Shown here one piece after another: positions 10,115 through 23,100 of a DNA stretch of 64,000 bases. The position numbers and the translations under genes are program-made. Numbering within the stretch: position 1 is the first letter of the stretch; each line of letters opens with the position of its first letter. The notes under the pieces were generated by a model. The model was not told where the DNA came from. It searched no databases and saw only the letters and a program-made list of their open reading frames with translations. The DNA is from Micractinium sp. NFX-FRZ. Lineage: Eukaryota > Chlorophyta > Trebouxiophyceae > Chlorellales > Chlorellaceae. Where the stretch lies: assembly GCA_029339195.1 (NCBI GenBank), contig JAPTJF010000118.1, positions 1 through 64,000 of the forward strand, in the 5' to 3' direction.

Positions 10115-13100
10115 TCAAACACTGGCCTTGGAGGCATCGGCACCTCGCAGCTGCTGCCGCAGCATTGCAATATGCTCTGGTCCCACGCCACAGCAGCCGC
10201 CCACCAGGCTGGCACCTGATGCAACCCAGCGCTGGGCGTGGCTGACATACGACTCTGGCAGTATCACCCCGTCTGCAGGGTGCACAGCCATCAGGGGCGC
10301 AGGGGTGGGAGGACGGCCGGGGATATGTGTGGCAGGGGAAGTCTGCACGCTGCTGGCGCAAGGGTGTGTGGGTGCAGGTGGCTGGCTGTGCAGGCACATG
10401 GCAAGGTGGCTGGCCCACAGAGCATGCGCAGCATGGGAGCTCAGGTGAGCAAAGCTGAGAGGCAGTCTTGCCTGAATCGTACTCCTCTGGTGGGGGCGCT
10501 GTCCCTGTCGCACTCGAGCTGCTGCCGCCTTCCAGCCACTCTGCGGCCACAACACATGAGAGGCAGCGGCATTGTGGGCCGTGCACCCCTACAGAGGGTA
10601 CCTCCTGCTTGGCTCACATACAGCTGGGCGCAGGCAAAGCGCTCGGAACACACACTCCAGTTCCTCACCCGAGGTGGTGGTCCTGAAGCCGTTGGCGTAG
10701 CCTCCGATGCGGACGCCAGGTGGCGCCGCTGCTGCTAGGATGGGCAGTGCCGCCTCCACTGCCTACAGCATCAGCAAAGTGGCCTCGAGGCTTCCCTGGT
10801 TTCCACGAGGGCAGCACAGAACCACGCGCAGGCAGGCAGGCAGGAGCAGGGCTGTCCAGCGGCGGTGCCAGAGGGCCAACGGCAGTGCCAGGAGAGTGTC
10901 AGCAAGCCACCTGCGAGCCGCTCTCACCTGCGGGGAGCAGCAGTTGACCAAGACAGCCTCCAGCCCTGGAAGCTCCGCCACCGCTGCCACCGCATCCTGC
11001 TCCACAAGGCCAGCAGGGCATGGAGGGAGGGCAGAGGGCTAAGAAGCCACTGTGGCGTGACAAGAGTGTGGGAGGGCACGGTGGGCACCACGCCACGCAC
11101 AGCTGTTGCGGCCGGCTGCACCAGCTCAGCTGCCCCTTCCACGGCGTGCCCTCCCATCCTTCCCTCCTGCGCTGCTGCTGCCATGTCACATGGCCACGAT
11201 GGCGCCATGCACTAGAGTAATCTGCAACTTGCCACCGCCCCGCTGCCTGGCCCAGCTTGCCTGCAGCCGCTCCCCGCTCCTCAGCAGGCCGCGCTGGCTG
11301 TCCTCCAGCGTCCAGCTGATCCACCAGGGCAGCCCGCTGGCAGCGGCGGCGGAGCCCGCCGCCACGCCCTCGGTCACCGTCGCCAGCGTTTCACACAGCA
11401 GCAGGTCGACGTGGGGCTTGAGCAGCCCTGCAGAGAGGACGGGGCGATGGGCGGCAGGGGCAGGGGAACTCCGGGATGGAAGGGGGGAGCGGTCGTGTGC
11501 TGCCGGCGGCCGCTGAGCCCACACTCGGCGGCGCCCCTCACTCAACCACACGTCAACTGGCCCCTCACCGCCATCAGCAGGTGCCACGTCAGCTGAACCT
11601 TGGCAACAGGATCCCGCCACTCCCCAGCGCCCTCCTTGCCCGCACAGTCCTTGTGCCCCTTGCCCGACCAAATGCAGTGCCTGGGAGGCACCCTGCCTCC
11701 CCTACACCCACCCGCCATCACATGGTACTCCGGCTGCATCTCCTCAAACGCCGCCAGCCCAGAAGCCTGGTAGCTCTCCCGCAGAGGCGGCAGGCTGCCT
11801 GCGCAGCGGGCGGGGCAGCAGCAGGGGGCCAGAGTGGCGTGGGCCAGGGGGCGGACGTCAAGAATGATATGCAGTGCCCCAGGGGGCAGGCACTAACAGC
11901 GGCAACAGAGCTAGTGTTGCATCGCCCCTGCACCAGCTGACTCCATCATGCTGTGTGCGTGTGTCAGCCCAAGGAGGCCGGCAACCCACCAAATTGCATG
12001 CTTGGCCCCGCCAGCCGGACCTGGGCCCGGTGCACGAGCCAGCCTCAGGCTTGCCACGTCCTGCCTGCACTGTGCTGACCGCACAGCATGCCACTCTTTT
12101 AGTGCACCCTACCCGTTGCCAAAAGGGCGGCTCACCTGCCACCAGCACCTGCGGCCCCTGGCCGCCCCCGGCAGCCCCCGCCTCGCTGGCGGCCGTGCGC
12201 GCCAGCCGCCCCGCTGCAGTCACTAGCTCCTCCTGAGGTGACACACAGGTGGCAGGCAGCAGCTCAAGTGAGTCGTTCAAGGCCTGGCACGGGCATGGGC
12301 GGCATGTGGTGTTTGGTGGGAGGCATGTGGGGCGGCATGGGTTGGCTGGGTGGGTGGGCAGGCAAGGAAGAGCAAGGGAGCTCCCGGGAGGGGCGTGATG
12401 GGGTTCACGCAAGCAGTGCAAGGCAGTGCAGCGCACAGAGCACAGAGCAGTGGGGAGAACTGACAGGCGCAATGATGGGCTGCCGGTGGTGGGCCGAGGA
12501 TGAGCGCACAACAGGTAACACCTGGGAAGGGTGGCACCACCGCTGCCTTGGATGGTGCCCACTATCACCCGCCCTTGCCTCCCCGCCTCCTCACCTCCCC
12601 GCCCCACCCACCTGTCCTCCCCGCCCCACCCACCTGTAAATCCGCCTTGCCCACTCGCCCAAGCGACCACTGTGTGCATGCAAACGTATTGCTGGTGATC
12701 ACATCGGCGCCTGCAGCCCCAGGAGGGCACAAGCGCAAAACTGCTCATCTCAGCTGTCGCCAGGTCTGCAAGCATCAGGTTGCTGCCGCCCCCACGCCCG
12801 GTGCCACGCCCCCTACCTTGCCAGCTCCCTCGCGCCCTCTCCCCACTCCCTCCCCCCGCTCTTCACTGTGGCGCCACCACAACCTCTCTCTATCTCACAA
12901 CCCCACCAGCCAACTGCAGCCAATCCCAACCCACCTGCAGCAGTGTAGGCGCGGTGCACATCCAGCACGGCATCGGGGGCCAGATCATTGGCCAGAGCCC
13001 CAGCCAGGAACAGCTGTTCATACTGCAGCCCCGGCACCAGCTTCTCCACTCCCTTGGCCTTCAGCAGGTGCCCTATGCCGCCGTCAAGAAGCAGCAGCGG

Positions 13101-13130
13101 CTGCGGCGATGCTGGCTCAGAAGATGACAT
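10115..13130 (-). CDS. HMT: Homocysteine S-methyltransferase
   Basis: Eight exons (13130-12935, 12710-12634, 12283-12136, 11798-11712, 11427-11261, 10996-10928, 10762-10669, 10272-10115) read in phase to 331 residues, normal for the family. The enzyme moves a methyl group (from S-methylmethionine or similar donors) to homocysteine, making methionine. Visible signatures are LLLDGGIGHLL near the N-terminus, GADVITSNTFA, GSLPPLRESYQ, HVDLLLCETLATVTE, SGERLQDAV, then VNCCSPQ and SLVGGCCGVGPEHIAML. The last two supply the three zinc-binding cysteines. The GSLPP signature marks the LPPL subtype rather than the SVGPYG subtype. Intron 5 uses a GC donor (GCAAGC ending at 11260). The donor of intron 2 lies in an exact 22-bp tandem duplication. 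No transit peptide is evident, so a cytosolic location is likely. The link between exons 7 and 8 could miss a small exon. Confidence 0.94.
12594..12637 (-). repeat. Exact 22-bp tandem duplication containing a 5' splice site
   Basis: Two perfect back-to-back copies (12594-12615 and 12616-12637) at the end of exon 2 and start of intron 2 of the methyltransferase gene. Each copy carries ACAG/GTGGGT on the minus strand, so two identical donors lie 22 nt apart. Only the exon-proximal one keeps the frame. Confidence 0.9.
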
Positions 13131-13845
13131 ATGTGCATGTGCCTGAGGAGGCGCGCGAGGCGGGAGGCGGTGGCTGCGGAGCGGCTGACAGGTCGTGCAG
13201 CGTTGGGCTGGCGGCGAGCTCGTTGGCGCTTGCAAACCTCGGCCGGTAGGCAACTATCAGCCGCTGGGCGCACGGCCGAGCTCAAGGAGGACAGGCGCAC
13301 GACAAGCTCGCAAGCATACCTGGTCACCCACTGACTGCAAGTCGCTATCGATCAATATGCTGAGTTTTACGCATATCACACGCCAGCAGCCAATTGGTCG
13401 CAGCCAGCCTGGGTTTCGAGTTGCCTTCTGACGCTGCAGCGCCGCCAGCCAGCTCAGCGACGCTTGCCCCTGTATCTCCCTGTCCTTCTCTGCGTGCCGG
13501 CTGCATTCACCGACGTGCGACGCAGTCCAAGGCGAGCTCCCAGGTCAGCAAGCACCTCCACAACTCGAGGGTGCCCGAGGTCGAGTGCCCTGCTGGGCTT
13601 CCGCTACTGGCCGGCCCAGCCGAGGCCTTGGTGGCGGATAATTTGACTGTGAAGCAGCCAGAGAGGCGTCCAAGGCACCAACGAGCTTGCACGGGCACAG
13701 AGTGCTGTGCGCGTCGGTGCCCGGCGTCGGTGGCGGCGCCAGCCTGGGCACCTCCTGCTTCAATGCTCCTCACTTGCCCCCCGGTTGCAGGACTTTTCGC
13801 ACACACACTCACACACTCGCGTCCTCCTCCATCCCAATCCAAGCC
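13131..13845. promoter_or_regulatory. Divergent intergenic region HMT / HIG1 gene
   Basis: About 715 bp between start codons of divergently transcribed genes. A short CA-rich stretch (about 13799-13818) precedes the HIG1 start. No TATA box or known element is recognised; open frames here are not supported as exons. Confidence 0.4.
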
Positions 13846-14693
13846 ATGGGCACCACCGACGACTTCCGCCGCTGGGTGGTACAGAACAAGCTCAAAGCCG
13901 TGTGTAAGTAGGCTCAGGCTCTTTGTGTGCCGCGCCGGGGGACCGCCAGGCCCCTCTGTGGCCGGCCCCGGGCTGCTCTTTGGGCTGGTCATCCCTGCTC
14001 TGGTCCCACCACCACCGGTTCACATCCCATGTGTTGAAGACGTCCCCGCCCCTCCTGCCCCGGCCCCCGCTGCTGCGTGCAGTCGGCTTCTGGGCCGTGG
14101 GTCTGACGGGCTCGCTGGCCTTCCAGTGGAGCCGCCCCATCCCCACCCAGGTGACCCCAGGACCCGCCTGCCAGCTGGCCGGGGCCTCCTCCCCAACCTG
14201 GACTGCCTTGCCCGTGGCCTACTGGTGCTGCCATGGGGCACTGTAGCGCCTGCTGCCCTGCTGCCCATCCCGCTTTGCCCCCCGGCCTGGTGCCCTCCCT
14301 GGGGCTTTGCGCCTAACAGGCATGCCCCGGCTGGCACTCCCCCCTGCTCCTGCCCTGCAGCTGAAAGTCATCCACAGCCGGATCTTTGCCCAGGTGAGAG
14401 CGGGTTCGGGGCGCCAGCTGTGACGGATGGGGGGGGGCAGCATGTTACAGGGGCGCTTGAGCTCCCAGCCTGTGCGTGGGCCAGCAAGGGGCGGGGGCAG
14501 AGGGCAGGGGCAGGGAAGTGCCAGGCGTAAGCACCACGCCGCTCCCTTTCCCGTGGCAAAGCTTGGACCCTCCCCCCCCCCCCCGCAGGCGCTGACCCTT
14601 GCTGGCCTGGGCATGGCTGGCCTGGTGTCGTGGATGGAGGAGGAGGGCGGGGAGCACGCCACCCCGTCGCCCAAGGCAACCGGAATCAACTGA
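13846..14693 (+). CDS. HIG1-domain protein (hypoxia-induced family), copy 1
   Basis: Four exons (13846-13903, 14083-14150, 14361-14393, 14589-14693) give an 87-residue protein. The motif order VVQNKLKAV, AVGLTGSLAFQWSRP, LKVIHSRIFAQALTLA matches the HIG1 domain of plant hypoxia-responsive proteins and RCF1-like factors, which sit in the mitochondrial inner membrane and associate with respiratory complexes III/IV. Two membrane spans are visible, at about 20-37 and 55-70, joined by the conserved IHxRxxAQ loop. A short acidic tail follows. The start ATG is the first in the exon and gives the usual short N-terminus. A TGTAA at 15098 lies about 400 nt downstream. A second family member is at 52.3-53.1 kb on the other strand. 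Exact role (supercomplex assembly or hypoxia response) is inferred from family. Confidence 0.92.
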
Positions 14694-15434
14694 GTCTGCC
14701 AAAGGCTTCGAGGCCTCTGAGAGCGTGGGCAGCCCTTGAGAACCGCCAGGGGGACCATTAGGGCCTCGCTGCCAGCACGGCGCTGCACGGCTGCCCTTAC
14801 AGCCAGCCCTGCACGTTCATCTGGCCCATGTCTGCCTCCCGCGCACGTTTTCGGATCACTGGTCCACCCGCTGCCCGGGCTGCGAGGCGTAAGGTTGGCT
14901 CCTGGGGCACAGCCTGGCAGGATGGGGCGAGCACCAAGGCCTGGCCAGGCCAGCAGAGCATTAAGGAGGCAGGCACGGCAGCTGAGCTGGCGGCGGCGTG
15001 CCTCCCTGGCCCCACCCCCTGCGCGCGCTCCTGCCGGCCATCTTTGAGATTGCAACGCTAATGGTGCGAGTTGAGTCTTTGTGTGCTTGATGTACATTGT
15101 AAAGAGAAGCAAACATGCATGCAGCTGGAGAGCAGGAGCATTCAGAAGGGGAGCGGAGCAGGAAAACAGGAAAACGTGCGTTGTGGAACAGCCAGGTCGC
15201 ACGCCGAGGCGCCGCCACTCATCCGGCGGCCCGCATGCCTGGCAGCGCTGTGTGCGACAGAATGTGCTTGTTACTAGATATGTGCGCTACGGCATGAGCG
15301 GCTGCACGCCGCTTGCCTACGATATGGATGGCCCCAGTACAGAGGCTCTGCGCCCACTGGGCTGCGGGGCTCTGGGGCGGCGCGCGCCTGGGGCGCACAC
15401 CCGGCGCCAGCTCAGCTTGGCGCCTGCCAGCTCA
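14694..15434. other. Convergent intergenic region HIG1 / ankyrin-CCCH gene
   Basis: About 740 bp between facing stop codons. A plus-strand TGTAA at 15098-15102 is a candidate poly(A) signal for the HIG1 gene. Nothing else is supported. Confidence 0.5.
15098..15102 (+). terminator. Candidate TGTAA polyadenylation signal (HIG1 copy 1)
   Basis: TGTAA in an AT-richer patch about 405 nt after the stop at 14693; the motif is the known green-algal poly(A) signal. Confidence 0.4.
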
Positions 15435-17114
15435 TCACTCGTCCGTTGTGTCCTTCAGGAAGTCGGGCAGGTCTTGGAAGAGGGAGGCCTCGGAGGGGAG
15501 GCCATAAGAGTCCTGCTGCCCAGCCGACCCAACCGCCTCGTACCCATCCAGCTCGCGGTCGCCACCTGGCGCCGCCTCCTCTGTTTGCCCGCCGCCGCCG
15601 CCGCCGCCGTAAGCTTGGTAGGAGTGGAAGGAGGAGTAGTCGGAGTGCCGCTGCTGGTGGCGGCGGTACTGCCCGGCTTGGGAGGGGTTGCCACGGTAGC
15701 CGCCGCCGTCGCCGCCGTAGCCGCCGCCGCCGCTCTCCTCGGCACGCCCCTCCTCCCGCTCGGTGTACGCATCCACGTATGTTTCTGCCCCCTCCCCATC
15801 TCCATACCCCTCCCCGGCTGGCCCGCCGTGCAGGCGGTAGTGCGCTGCGCTGTCGCCGCCACTCGGATGTTGGGTGTCCCGAGCGTCTACATAGGTCTCC
15901 ATCTCTGCAGACCGGCGGAGGTCGTCGCGTGGGGTGGCGAAGGCTGCAGGGGGGTGGATAGGCAGGTGGAGGGTGGGGTGGGGTAGTGTGGGCGATAAGT
16001 GGCCGGGTTGTGAGGGTGTGGCACAGGGGAGGGGAGATCGGCGGGCATGGCGGCTGAACCGCCAGGAGGCGGAGTCAGCGCCCGAGCAAGCTTGAAGGCA
16101 AGGGCATTCCGGGGAGGAGCAGCGGCTGCGCTTGGCGCACGCTTGAGCAGGGCACGAGCGCCGCGAGCGCACGACGCGCGGCGCACTGGCAGCGCAACAC
16201 ATCAGCCCGCAACCACCACCAAGGGAGCAGCCCCTCTCCAAGCTCACTTGAGTTTGCTGCACTGCCGGGCCGGCTGGCGGCAAAGTGGCCCCCTCCCGCC
16301 GCCCCATAACCCTCCAGGGACAGAGCGCCCGCCAGGGCCGCAAACGCGGGCAGGGAGGCCGTGCTGGGCGGGAAGCCGCCGACACCGCTCCCCAGCGGAT
16401 CGCGTGGGCTGAAGGCAGGGGCGGTGACCGAAAAGCCGCTGCCGCCAGCGCCGGCAGTGCCCCCGGCGGGCCCGCTGCCGGGCGCTGCGGCTCCCACGCC
16501 CAGCCGGATGTCGGGCGTGGCAGATCGGGATCCGTGGGCGCTGCCAGGGCCGCCTCCGCCTGCAAAGGCGGCGGCGCCTGGGGCGCCAAATGACAGCACC
16601 CCACCTGCGCCGGGCTGCTGCTGTGCCTGCTGCGCCTGCTGCTGCTGCTGCTGCTGCGCCTGCTGTGCCTGCTGCTGCTGCTGCGCCAGCTGTTGCTGAG
16701 CCAGCTGCTGCGCACCGCCGCTCAGGCGCTGCAGGCCCAGCAAGCGCTGCTGCTGCTGCGTGTCGGCCGCGCTGCCGGGGATGATGTGGGCAAAGCGGCA
16801 GGCGTCGCCCTGCGCAGGCGGGGGAGGGAGGGTGAGGGGGAGGGAAGATGGCATCATGCGGTGAGTGCAGCACCAGGGCAAGGCAGTCAGCAGGGGCGCA
16901 GCGCCGCGCAGCAGCCACATTGCGGAAACGCTCACAAGGCTACGCTCTTGCACCAGGAGCCGCCAAGAGTGGCAGCAGCAAGCCCACTGGAGCGCGCTTC
17001 AATTGCTCCCTGCAGGGCAGCATGCACAGCAGGGCGCCGCCCTCACCTCTCTGCAGAAGCCATGCAGGAAGTACTTGCACACCTGGCGGGGGTGCTGGTG
17101 CTGCTGGGCCATGC

Positions 17115-17148
<34 letters not shown>

Positions 17149-20100
17149 ATGCTGCAGCAGGAGGTGGGCCTTGGCAGCGTCCAGAGCAGCAATGAGCTGG
17201 TGCTGCCGCCGCTGCTGCAGCAGCGCCAGCGCGGCGGCGTTGTTCAGACCGCCCAGCCCTGCCATGCCGCCACCACCGCCACCGCCCACCGCGCTGGCCT
17301 GCCCTAGCCGCTGGGGGGAGGTCAGTAATGAGCTGCTGCTGCTGCTGCCCTGGTGCGGCACCCCGCCGCCGCCCAGCACTTCTGCCCAGCCGTCTCCGCT
17401 GGAGGAGCTGGCACCCGCAGCGCCCGACTGCCACAGCCGGCTGCTGCCCAGCCCAGTCAGCGCCAGGTCATCCTGCACGCTGAGCCTGCTGGGGCTGGCG
17501 GTGGCCGCCGCCGCTGCCGCCGCCAAGTTGCCGCCGCTGCCCCACAGCAGGCCGCTGCCGCTGCCGCCGCCGCCGCCGCTGCCGCCGCTGCCGTGCGTCA
17601 GCTGATGGGAGGCTGGCAGGCCGGGGGCGTCCATGGAGGACCAACCAGAGCGGGCGCCCGCGCTGGCGCTGGCAGCTGCTGCCGCGCCTGCGCTGCTGCC
17701 TCCCAGCCAGAGGGAGGTTGGGAAGTCTAGGAAGGTATTGGCCCCCGCTGAGGTGGCCCCCGGTGCGGGCTGGAGGCTGCGCTGCTTCAGTGGGCTGGGC
17801 TCGGGTGACAGGCCTGGCTCGGGACCTGCAGCGGGCGGGAGGGTTGCGAGGACCACAGACGTCAGAGAGTGTGGCAGTCAGGCTGGCATGCTGGCAGGGG
17901 AGGCAGGCGGGCAAGAACAGGCAGGTGCGGCCAGGTGCGGCAATGGTTGCCTGCCTGCCTGCCTGCAGCATGTGCCGTCCCTAGCTTCTGCCCACACAGC
18001 CACCTGTTGGGGCGCTGCACCCCAACAAACACCCCCTCACCAGACATACCCTCGACGCTCCCCTCCACGCTGCTCCACCGCCCGCCGCCCAGCGCAGGCG
18101 GCACCAGGCCGCCGCCGACGTCGCCGCCCATCCCCGCAGCCGCTGCCGCTGCCGTCGCCGACTCCCACCCATCGCTGGTGGCGGTGCCTGTGGGGCTGCG
18201 CATCGCATCGCCCGCTGCTGCCCCAGATCCTCTTGCCTCTGATGCATCTAGCATGACGCTGCCAAAGGCGTCATTGGGGGCGCCAGCAGCCGCTGAGCTG
18301 GCAGCTGCTGAGCTGGCATCCGGGCTGCGATCGTCCAGCAAATCCAGCAGCCCCTGCTGCTCTGACAAGCGCTCCAGGCTGTCGCTCCTATCGTGCTGCA
18401 CGTGATGCAGCAGGCCCGGCAGGCCCGCAAACCCTGCCGCGCCGGCAACAGCAGCAGCGGCGGCCGGGTTGCTAGCCGCCCACAACTCCAGCGCTGCGGC
18501 GCCGGGCTGCCGCTGCGCTAGGACAGAGCCAGCGCCGCCTGCGGGCAGTGTGGCAAACAGGCTGCCGCCCGCAGGCGCCTGGGGCAGTGCCAGGCTTGGT
18601 ACCGCTGGCCCCAGCGGCAGTGCCGGCACATCAGGCAGCGGTGGCGGTGGCGCTGCCGGCGGCGGGGGCTGCGCCATGAGCCGCCGCTGCTTCTGCAGCA
18701 GAGCAAAGTGCTCTTTCGCAAGCTTCTCCCTCTCCTGCAGAGGCGCCGCCAGGCAGGGTAGCGGGTTGGGGCGATTCAGCTGAGGAGGCCAACAGACACA
18801 CCCACGGGTTGAGGCAAACTTAGTCCGTGCTTGCAGCATGCAGCCGTCCAATACCGGCATTCCACCACATGTACGCATATATAAGCACGCCGCAGCATGC
18901 CTGCCCTGCTGACCTGGCGCTGCCGCTCCTTCTCCAACCGTTGCTGCCGCTCCCGCTCCCGCCTCTCCGCCTTCTGCTGCTCCAGTGCTGCCTTGCGCTC
19001 GGCGCGCTCGGCACGCGCCCTGCAAGCGGAACCAGGCAGCGAGCAGGCGGGCAGGCGTGCTCACGGGGTGCTGCACTTGCAAGCAGGCGCCAGGCAGCAG
19101 CTGCCCGTGGCAAGTGCACGAGAGAACGCGGCCGGGCCCAAACAACGGGCAACCACTCGCCCGCTGCGCTACGCACCCAGCCCCTGGCTCAATGGGGTTG
19201 CCCTTTCCAAGCTCTGTCCCCAGCCCCTGGGCCTGCCCTGCCCTGAGACGCACCGCAGAAGCGCCCGTGCCCACCCCACCCACGGCCACCCCAGGCCCTG
19301 CCCTCCCGACTCCCTCACTTCTCAGCTCGCTCGCGGTCCGCCCGCTCCCGCTCCGCCTTCTCACGCAGCTGCTGCTCCCGCCGCGCCCGCGCCTCCTCCT
19401 GCCGCTCGCGCTCAATCCGCGCCTGCTCCGCCTCCTCCCGTGCCAGCAGGCGGCGCGCCTGCCGCACCATGTGCTTCACCACCGCCAGCTCATCGCCTGC
19501 ACGGGGTGTGGGGAAGACAAGGCGTGATGGCATGACACAAAAGGTTCCTGGGGGAGATATCAATGCTGGACAGCACAAGACAGGGGTCAGGAGGGCGCAG
19601 GGAGAGCTGGAAGAAGAAGCCACAAGGGGGGGCTAGCAGGGGAGCGGTGCAGTGAATGGAGGCAAGAGGTGCGGGCCGGCTTGGGCCCGCGTGCAGTGGC
19701 GCCGACATTTCGGCAGACAGCAGGCGAGGCATCCATGCAAGCGGCCAGGCAGGTGACTGTGAGAATGCAATCACGTGAGCATGCGTGAGAGGCAGGCACC
19801 GGGCAGGCTGGCAGGAGGGCAGGCAGGCGGGCGCACCTGCCAGCTCTGGAGGAAGCTCTCCTAGCTCTTCCTCCTCCTCCTCATCATCCACCCCTGCCTC
19901 ATCCTCTCCCTCGGCCCCCTCGCCGCCAGCTGGCAGCAGGATGCTGAGCTGGACAGTGTCCTCGTTGGTGACCTCCAGCAGCACCGCCACGTCAGCGTCG
20001 CTGCTGCCAGCTGGCTCCAGCTGGACAGACGGCGCCGCCGACACATACACAGAGGGGGCCACCGCCACCGCCGCTGCCGCTGCTACTGCCGCGGCGGCAG

Positions 20101-23100
20101 CGGCAGCTGTGGGGCTGCCCTGCTCGGATGATGCGGAGTCTAGCCGAGCGGTGCTGGCGCTCAGCCCGGGGGGCAGGCTGCCGCCGCTGCCAGGCTCGGC
20201 GTGCGCCAGCGGTGCCCCCGAGGCAGCAGCGGCGCCGGTGCTGCTGGCAGCTGACAGGCCGGTGTCGCTCCGGGCGAGGGCCCGCGGGCCCTTCTGCTGC
20301 AGCGGCTGGTCGCTGCCCACAGTCACTTCTGAGGCGCTATGCTCTGAGGCCTCGTCGCCACCGCCGCTGCCGTAAGCCGCCGCCGCAGCAGCCGCCTGCT
20401 GCTGCTGCTGCTGGAGCTCTTCATCCATCAGCAGTACGACGTCCGCCTTGTCCAGTACAGCCTGCGGTACAGCGCCAGGAACAGACAGTGCCATGCCGGA
20501 CAAGTCAGCAACAGCAGGCTGTGTCAGCATGCGGCGGCTGCGAACGTCTGGGGTTGATGCGCATGCACGAGGAGCGGGGGGCGGGCCCAGCGCAGCTCCC
20601 TTGCCACAAGCTGTGCATGCAGCAGCGCGCCACGCCCCAGCCGTGCCTGCCTGCCTCCCCACAGGCATGCTGCGCCTGCTGAGCCCCACCCCATGCCACC
20701 GCACCTTGAGGGAGGACAGCCGCTGGGCGACCGACTTCTCTGCCGCCCGGCTCAGCTTCAGGGCAGCATCCAGCTCGCTCCGCACCTCCGCCAGCAGCAG
20801 GCGGTGCAGCTGCCGCTTGGCTTCGCTGACCAGCGCCTCTGGGCAGCCGCCCGCCTCGGCCTGCTCGATGCGCGACTGCAGGCGGGGCCGGGTGGGGCAA
20901 GGTGGAGCAGTATGAGCAAGAAGACGGAAAGCTGCAAAGTTCCTGCAGCACTGCCGGCGCACGCATGCATCCATTCCCTGCCTGCCCGCCCGCCTGCCTG
21001 CCTGCCTGCCTGCAGCAGGCAAGCGGCAGGTAGTCACTGCTGGGCAGCGCGCCAGCCCACTGCAGGCAGTTCCCCTGGCCCGCGGCCCCCAACCCCGCGG
21101 GAAGCACGCAACCATCCGGATTGGCAGGCAGGCTTGGCGGGCAGCGTGCCTTGAGGGCTTGGTACTGGAACGGCCCCTCGGTTGCCTGCTGCATCGCGGC
21201 TTCCAGCCCCTGCATGAGCTTCAGCAGCCGCCGCGCCTCGCCCACTTTCACACCCGAAGCAACCGCGTCCTTGATTGCTCGCGACAGGTGCGCTGTGCCC
21301 ACGCCGTCCCTGCAGGCAGGGCGGGGTGAGAGGGGTGGGTGGGTGGGTGTGTGGCCCAGGCAGGAAGGTGGGCAGGCAAAACGGGCAGGCTGGTGAGCGG
21401 GCAAGCAGTGCAGCGCAAGCCAGAACAGGGGAGGGCCTGCTGGCAAGCACAATGGCCTCGCCGGTGCAGCGTGCACAGCGGGGCATGCACAGCAGGGAAT
21501 CGGCAGCGGCAAGGGGCACGGGCATGGCACAGCAGCAGGGGCAGCCGGAGGCAGGCACGGCAGGGAGTCGGCAGCGGCAAGGGGCAGAGGCATGGCGCAG
21601 CAGCAGGGGTCAGCTGGAGGGCAGGCAGCCGGCAGGCGCCGTCACCTGAGGGCGCGGGTAAGGCGGGCCTCCGATGCGGCGGCCGTGCGCCAGCGCTGCA
21701 CCGCCTCGCGTGCGCGGGCGGCCTCGGGCAGCAGCAGCTCCCCGCAATGCTCCGACTCCTCAATGCACCGCTCCACTGCGGCAGCACACGGTGGCACTTC
21801 AAGTCGGTAGTGAGCTCATACTAGCGAGGGGTGCTTTGGTGTCACCAGGAGGCCAGAGAAAGGGTTCCAACGAGTTGCTCCAAGCAGGGGCAGCGCTCGA
21901 TCGCAACAGGTGCGCAGGCAGGCAGGCAGGCAGAACAAGCAACCTAGAGGGCAGGCGGGCAGGGCGGGCAGGCAGGCAAGCAAGCAAGGTGGCAGGCAGG
22001 CAGGGCGGGCAGCAGGCGGGCAGCAAGCTGCACCTGCATCGGCGTCATCCTGCCTCCCCATCTTCTGCAGGTTGCGCAGCGCAGCCTCCAGCGCGCCCCG
22101 CGCCCGGCTGGCACCATCCAGCCTCAGCCGCAGCTCAGACGCCGCTCTGTGGGAGGGAGGGAAGCACACGGGCAGGCATTTGGTGTGAGGGGGTGAAGAA
22201 GGGGCGTCCGCAGCCGAGCCATGGGGCAAAGCAGCTACTCGGCAGCCAGCAGGAAGAGGGATGAGCTGCTGCTGGGGCTGCTGCTGGGCCTGTCACATGA
22301 CGTGGCCAGGAAGTGTTGGGCCTCAGTGTGGGCACGGACTCCCTGCGCTTGTCCCCAGAAAACGGACTGGTCTCGGGGCCGGGTGCCCCAGCCTACACAC
22401 ACACTGTGTGCTGTGTTGTTCCCCAGCACAGGGGCCCCCCAGCTGTGCTCCCACTCACTTGTACGACTCCTGGTCCAGCTCCTGCGCCCCCACCTGCAGC
22501 ACAGCACACATTGGCCACACAGAGAGGAGGAAAGCACACAGCAGGCACTGTCAGGCTCCCAACCCTTCCGGGGGCCCAGTCTGCGACGGCGCAGGGCGCT
22601 GGAAACGCCGTGCGGGAGCAGGGCAGACAAGGCGCTCACTCACAGGCGGGCATGCAATCAAAGGCCACGCCTCCTGCACAAGGCGATGGTACGCCCCCAC
22701 GGAGGCACAACAGCCCGCCGCCGCATCCACGCACTCTCATCACCCCAGCGGCCCTGCCGGGTGTGTGGGGGCAAGGCACCTGCCGTCTGCCCTCTCCCGC
22801 CGCAAACCCCAAGCCTCAGCCAATGCCAGGGCAGCTGCAGGGCAGCTGCTCACCTTGCGGGCAGCCAGGATGGCGGCCTCCAGGCGGGGCAGGTCGACGA
22901 CGGCCTTACAGGTGGCGGCAGCCCGGGCCAGGCCCTCCGCCGCGCGCTCCACCTCCAGCTTCTGCTTGGCTGCCTGCAGGAGTGAAACATGTAGAGAAGC
23001 GGAATCAAGTGAGTGAGGGCTGACTCGTCAAGTAAGTGAGGGCTGACTCCATACACAGTACAAGCAATGCAGAGTGCAAGCGATACACAGTACAAGCGCA

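Noticed and set aside
10441..10672. Longer version of HMT exon 7 continuing through GEELECVFRALCL
   Set aside because: Ending at its good GTAT donor gives the wrong phase for exon 8 and a stop; the GTGAGG donor keeps the frame. A missed small exon remains possible.
21913..22024. Repeats with a CRISPR-like look
   Set aside because: No constant spacer length, no unique spacers, eukaryotic intron context; simple CAGG microsatellite.
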